From: Bacteroidales bacterium
GTDB lineage: Bacteria > Bacteroidota > Bacteroidia > Bacteroidales > UBA7960
Assembly: GCA_003553005.1 (NCBI GenBank)
Contig: PUPG01000065.1
Location: 1-9,240, forward strand
Direction of reading: 5' to 3'
DNA: 9,240 nucleotides
The translations under genes and the position numbers were made by a program. Below are positions 7,701 through 9,240 of the stretch, piece after piece. The notes beneath the pieces are model-generated. The model made no database searches. It was not told the DNA's origin and saw only the letters and a list, made by a program, of their open reading frames with translations. The first letter of the stretch is position 1. Each line of letters opens with the position of its first letter.

Positions 7701-8375
7701 GAAGTGCCTGATCCCGTCATCATCTTTGATGGGCAACCATTGGAAGATGGCGAAATGGTGGTCGATGACCTGGAAGACGGGCTGTACCCCTTTACCATTG
7801 CTGCCGAAGGCTACGAGACCTATGCAGGCGAGGTGGAGGTCACAGACAGCGACGTGCTCCTCGACATTGCAATGAACCCCTATTATATGGTGCAATTTGA
7901 GGTCTATGACCGCTGGGGCACCCCGGTAGAGCACGCCACCATCACCATCGATGGGGAAACCCATGATGCAGGGATGTACGACATCCAGGATATCATCCCT
8001 GGCGTCCATCAGTTCACCATTGCTGCAGAGTATTTCCAACCCTATGAAGGAGAAGTGGAAGTGCACGACCAGGATGTGCAGCTGGACATCACACTGCAGG
8101 AGGATGGCACCGATGTCGCGGAAGTGACCGAAACTACGCTGGATATCTTTCCAAACCCGGCCCGTGAAAGTGTGACCATTACGCTGGACCAACCCGGGAC
8201 AGCCGCTACGCTGACCGTGATCAACCATACCGGCCAGCTGCTTAAGCGGATCGACCTTGGACAAACGGAGGGTGAACAGCAAATCGAAGTCAGCCTGAAT
8301 GACTTCAGTCCCGGCGTCTATTTCATCACCCTGGATGATGAAGAAAGGACCACCCGGAAACTGATCGTGCAGTAA
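4761..8375 (+). CDS. Secreted S8 subtilisin-family protease, bacillopeptidase F-like, with T9SS sorting domain
   Basis: A 1204-residue protein, TAA at 8373-8375. Residues 1-24 are a signal peptide. Residues about 25-170 are a propeptide resembling that of bacillopeptidase F (charged helix region, then 'IKPLWIANMVTVEV'). The S8 catalytic domain spans about 183-510: Asp210 (AVMDTG), His250 (GHGTHCAG), oxyanion Asn345 (ASGNEG), the 'RPDIVAPG' segment (424-431) and Ser452 (GTSMAAP), so it should be an active serine endopeptidase. After it come two acidic repeats with 'DDSEGNDDGNINPGE' and 'DDSETGDGDGMLDPGE' (residues about 516-630 and 631-745), a beta-rich region I cannot assign (746-890), three PEGA/carboxypeptidase-regulatory-like repeats (891-1113) and a type A T9SS sorting domain (1127-1204, starting LDIFPNPA and ending KLIVQ). 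The propeptide would keep it inactive until export. It has its own promoter and terminator. Family assignment is strong; natural substrate unknown. Confidence 0.94.
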   Translation: MLSHTRYFFFSILMVALAFTTATGQPVLTERLQDAVMERGEDEFIRVNLRLAEQYDQQDLYQQSRSIRNRDQRREHVVSTLKSFSKTQQANLIAYLEDQEAAGLARNIKPLWIANMVTVEVKPAVIQELNTRKDLARVDYDKMHNLLLSDEGSQGNARPALADSELAATPVNATDKLDRTNLAWNVTLVNADQVWDLGYTGNEVIVAVMDTGINYNHHDITDNMWQHIDYPGHGYNFIDDSYNTMDYQGHGTHCAGTVAGTGASGTGTGMAPDATIMNLQVLNSSGSGSESAVAAAIQFSVDYGAHIMSLSLGWMHGWNPDRVLLRTSMNNALSAGLIASVASGNEGGWGGDPPPSEVRTPGDVPPPWTHPDQTEEGGNSAVVSVGATDSNDNMAGFSSKGPVTWQNESPFNDYNYNPGQGLIRPDIVAPGADVLSLLHSNDTGYTSKSGTSMAAPAVAGIMALILEKNPNLLPEEVNQIIEETAMEMSSSKSNTHGSGRIDALAAIQATPYPGIQYVDHELDDSEGNDDGNINPGEFITLDLTLFNPTDEEIEDVEAVFSTESDYITVVDSVANLGDFGPEEEKSFEDVFSFEVADNIPGNYEIVFAVETFADAEPTEIWRTEFTEMAHAPFLEFTDMVIDDSETGDGDGMLDPGETAEVHISMTNTGQMTTAHIEVLAESDGEWLTVLSYEVQDVESLDPEDSVDLVFEVTAFHDTPLESIATLLFKAHTGAYTFTEEKEITIGTAPYYSDGDIPSTHNNNPHTGSDALEPGEMTVTIPEGATIVGVDVEYDLTSHGGAWMSEQRSFLRCVSEGGETESQVYEGETNSGGTIEYHRTGLDIANDVEGGGDIDFELHVFRTWGGSGSNTQYVYVPNETWKIIVHYELPTYDVTFRVENQFGDRVENATVEVGNTEKQTDHEGEAIFDLPEGSLYFSVHAESHRPLILEPFEIEEGTEVIEANILRVFEVAFDIQDVHGDEVPDPVIIFDGQPLEDGEMVVDDLEDGLYPFTIAAEGYETYAGEVEVTDSDVLLDIAMNPYYMVQFEVYDRWGTPVEHATITIDGETHDAGMYDIQDIIPGVHQFTIAAEYFQPYEGEVEVHDQDVQLDITLQEDGTDVAEVTETTLDIFPNPARESVTITLDQPGTAATLTVINHTGQLLKRIDLGQTEGEQQIEVSLNDFSPGVYFITLDDEERTTRKLIVQ
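6306..6995 (+). repeat. Two tandem acidic Asp-rich repeats within the S8 protease
   Basis: Two units of about 115-120 residues begin shortly before the motif D-D-S-E-x-G-x-x-D-G-x-[IL]-[ND]-P-G-E (residues 523-537 and 642-657 of the protein, 120 apart). Each continues as a beta-sandwich-like segment with hydrophobic alternation and N-P-T or N-T-G. The motif resembles the calcium-type Asp loop followed by a CARDB/APHP-like domain seen in other Bacteroidota peptidases. The units differ a good deal at the DNA level, so the duplication is old. Confidence 0.7.
7431..8099 (+). repeat. Three PEGA/carboxypeptidase-regulatory-like repeats within the S8 protease
   Basis: Three units of about 73 residues (protein 891-963, 964-1040, 1041-1113) share the order 'F-x-V/I-x-D-x-x-G-x-x-V', a central strand, 'DLxxGxYxF', then 'AExYxxYxGEVEV' and 'DVxLDI'. 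Units 2 and 3 are clearly closer to each other (FTIAAEGYETYAGEVEV against FTIAAEYFQPYEGEVEV) than to unit 1, which suggests the last pair duplicated later. Such small beta-sandwiches usually act as spacers or surface- or sugar-binding modules. Confidence 0.75.
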
Positions 8376-8396
8376 AAAGCGATCGAATATAAATTC

Positions 8397-8427
8397 AAAG
8401 AGGCATCCGTGGGATGCCTCTTTTTTT
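8397..8427 (+). terminator. Rho-independent terminator after the bacillopeptidase F-like gene
   Basis: GAGGCATCC (8400-8408) and GGATGCCTC (8412-8420) form a perfect 9-bp stem with a 3-base loop, extended to 12 bp by AAA (8397-8399) and TTT (8421-8423), within a run of seven T (8421-8427). It begins 22 bases after the stop codon. It separates the protease gene from the next one, which must therefore have its own promoter. Confidence 0.93.
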
Positions 8428-8435
8428 ATGCCCGA

Positions 8436-8452
8436 TCCCGGGAAAACCGGGA
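8436..8452. other. Short hairpin upstream of the second subtilase gene
   Basis: TCCCGG (8436-8441) pairs with CCGGGA (8447-8452) around the loop GAAAA. It lies just after the terminator and before the next gene, is not followed by a T-run, and no consensus promoter could be placed between it and the ATG at 8525. It may be a leader or operator structure, or chance. Confidence 0.25.
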
Positions 8453-8524
8453 AAAATGTTGCAGGCATCCTGAACAATCGTTTTATTCCGCTGTTTCCTA
8501 AACACATACATAAAACGACAGCTC

Positions 8525-9240
8525 ATGAACAAATCATTCCATATTGCCCTGCTTTTACTGCTCATTCCGGTCGGGATGACCCTGGCCGCAGCCGATGAAG
8601 TGCGTTTCGGTCCGCGTCCCACCATCGACTTGACCACCATCAGTCCGGAGATCATCGAAGAAGACCGGTTTCGCATCCGCCTGAGCCGCGAGGCGGTCAG
8701 GAATGCCGACCAGCTTCCGGAAGCCGGCCCATTCACGACAGGAACGTTTAACCTGCCAGACCTGGATCAGCTGGCTATGGCCACCGCCGTCAGCGAGGTG
8801 GTTCCAACCTTTTCCAGTCCGGCCCACCATACCAGGCACACGGCGCGTCACCGCGACTGGGGCCTGCACCTGTGGTACGACATTCACGTGGACGCTTCCC
8901 AGGACCTCCTTGCAATCATCCCGCTCTTCCAGGACCTCGATGAGGTCGATGTGGCAGAGCCCGTCTACCTGAAGCAACTAGTCAGCGGCGAGGTGTTTGA
9001 CTGGGATGAAGACGCCTTCATCAACCCTGCGGATGAGCATGACGGCGATAGTGGCTGGTTCCCGAATGACCCGCAGTTTGACAACCAGTGGCACTATCAT
9101 AACACCGGCCAGACCGGGGGTACGCCGGGGGCCGACATCCGCATGCCAGAGGCCTGGGACATTGAGAAAGGCGATTCCACCATCCTGGTGGCCATCATCG
9201 ACGATGGCATCCAGTACGACCACCCCGACCTGGCCGCCAA
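8525..9240 (+). CDS. Secreted S8 subtilisin-family protease, N-terminal part (3' end outside window)
   Basis: ATG at 8525 opens a frame that stays open to the window edge, giving 238 residues. Residues 1-22 are a signal peptide (MNKS, long Leu-rich core, likely cut near LAAA). Residues about 23-180 are a propeptide containing a His/Arg-rich stretch, HHTRHTARHR (101-110). From about 180 the typical entry into a subtilisin domain appears: 'NDPQFDNQWHYHNTGQTGG', then 'GADIRMPEAWD', then the Asp motif 'VAIIDDGIQYDHPDL', with catalytic Asp226. The His and Ser of the triad would lie beyond the window. The entry sequence is of the kexin/proprotein convertase-like type rather than bacillopeptidase F, so this is not a recent duplicate of the neighbour. 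A T9SS sorting domain at its C-terminus is expected from context but not visible. No Shine-Dalgarno sequence and no clear promoter seen. Confidence 0.88.
   Translation, partial: MNKSFHIALLLLLIPVGMTLAAADEVRFGPRPTIDLTTISPEIIEEDRFRIRLSREAVRNADQLPEAGPFTTGTFNLPDLDQLAMATAVSEVVPTFSSPAHHTRHTARHRDWGLHLWYDIHVDASQDLLAIIPLFQDLDEVDVAEPVYLKQLVSGEVFDWDEDAFINPADEHDGDSGWFPNDPQFDNQWHYHNTGQTGGTPGADIRMPEAWDIEKGDSTILVAIIDDGIQYDHPDLAA

Noticed and set aside
7356..8507. Long open frame of 383 codons on the minus strand opposite the subtilase gene
   Set aside because: It is antisense to a protein with clear repeats and a T9SS domain, runs through the terminator, and its translation shows no recognisable motif or signal peptide. 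Long antisense frames are common in DNA of this base composition.

Overview
The window looks like chromosomal DNA of a member of the Bacteroidota with a moderately high G+C content. Four proteins have a visible C-terminus, and all four end in a type A sorting domain of the type IX secretion system (T9SS), the phylum's own export route. The upstream regions lack clear Shine-Dalgarno sequences. Several carry the Bacteroidota promoter signature (TTTG, about 19 bases, TAnnTTTG). No tRNA, rRNA, CRISPR array, insertion sequence or integrase was seen, and I cannot name a genus.

Layout: (1) Positions 1-1008 (+) are the 3' end of a gene for a T9SS-exported surface or secreted protein, followed by hairpins and a good intrinsic terminator (1101-1131). 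(2) Positions 1159-3855 (-) run convergent to it and encode an 898-residue secreted M28 zinc aminopeptidase-like protein with all metal ligands, a long non-catalytic tail and a T9SS domain. (3) The divergent intergenic region 3856-4043 holds a promoter for each flanking gene. (4) Positions 4044-4535 (+) encode a 163-residue secreted protein that is little more than a short conserved segment joined to a T9SS domain. (5) Positions 4761-8375 (+) encode a 1204-residue subtilisin-family protease resembling bacillopeptidase F, with two acidic Asp-rich repeats, an unassigned beta-rich region, three PEGA/carboxypeptidase-regulatory-like repeats and a T9SS domain. It ends at a strong terminator (8397-8427). 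(6) Positions 8525-9240 (+) are the 5' end of a second, different subtilisin-family protease that runs off the window.

Taken together this is a secreted-protease island. An endopeptidase or two of family S8 would cut external protein, and the M28 enzyme would trim the resulting peptides from the N-terminus. Each complete gene has its own promoter or terminator, so the genes look separately transcribed rather than forming one operon. The joint role in protein scavenging is inference from gene content. I did not find evidence of a defence system, mobile element or other clearly novel system. The most unusual material is the domain architecture of the protease tails and the minimal T9SS cargo protein.
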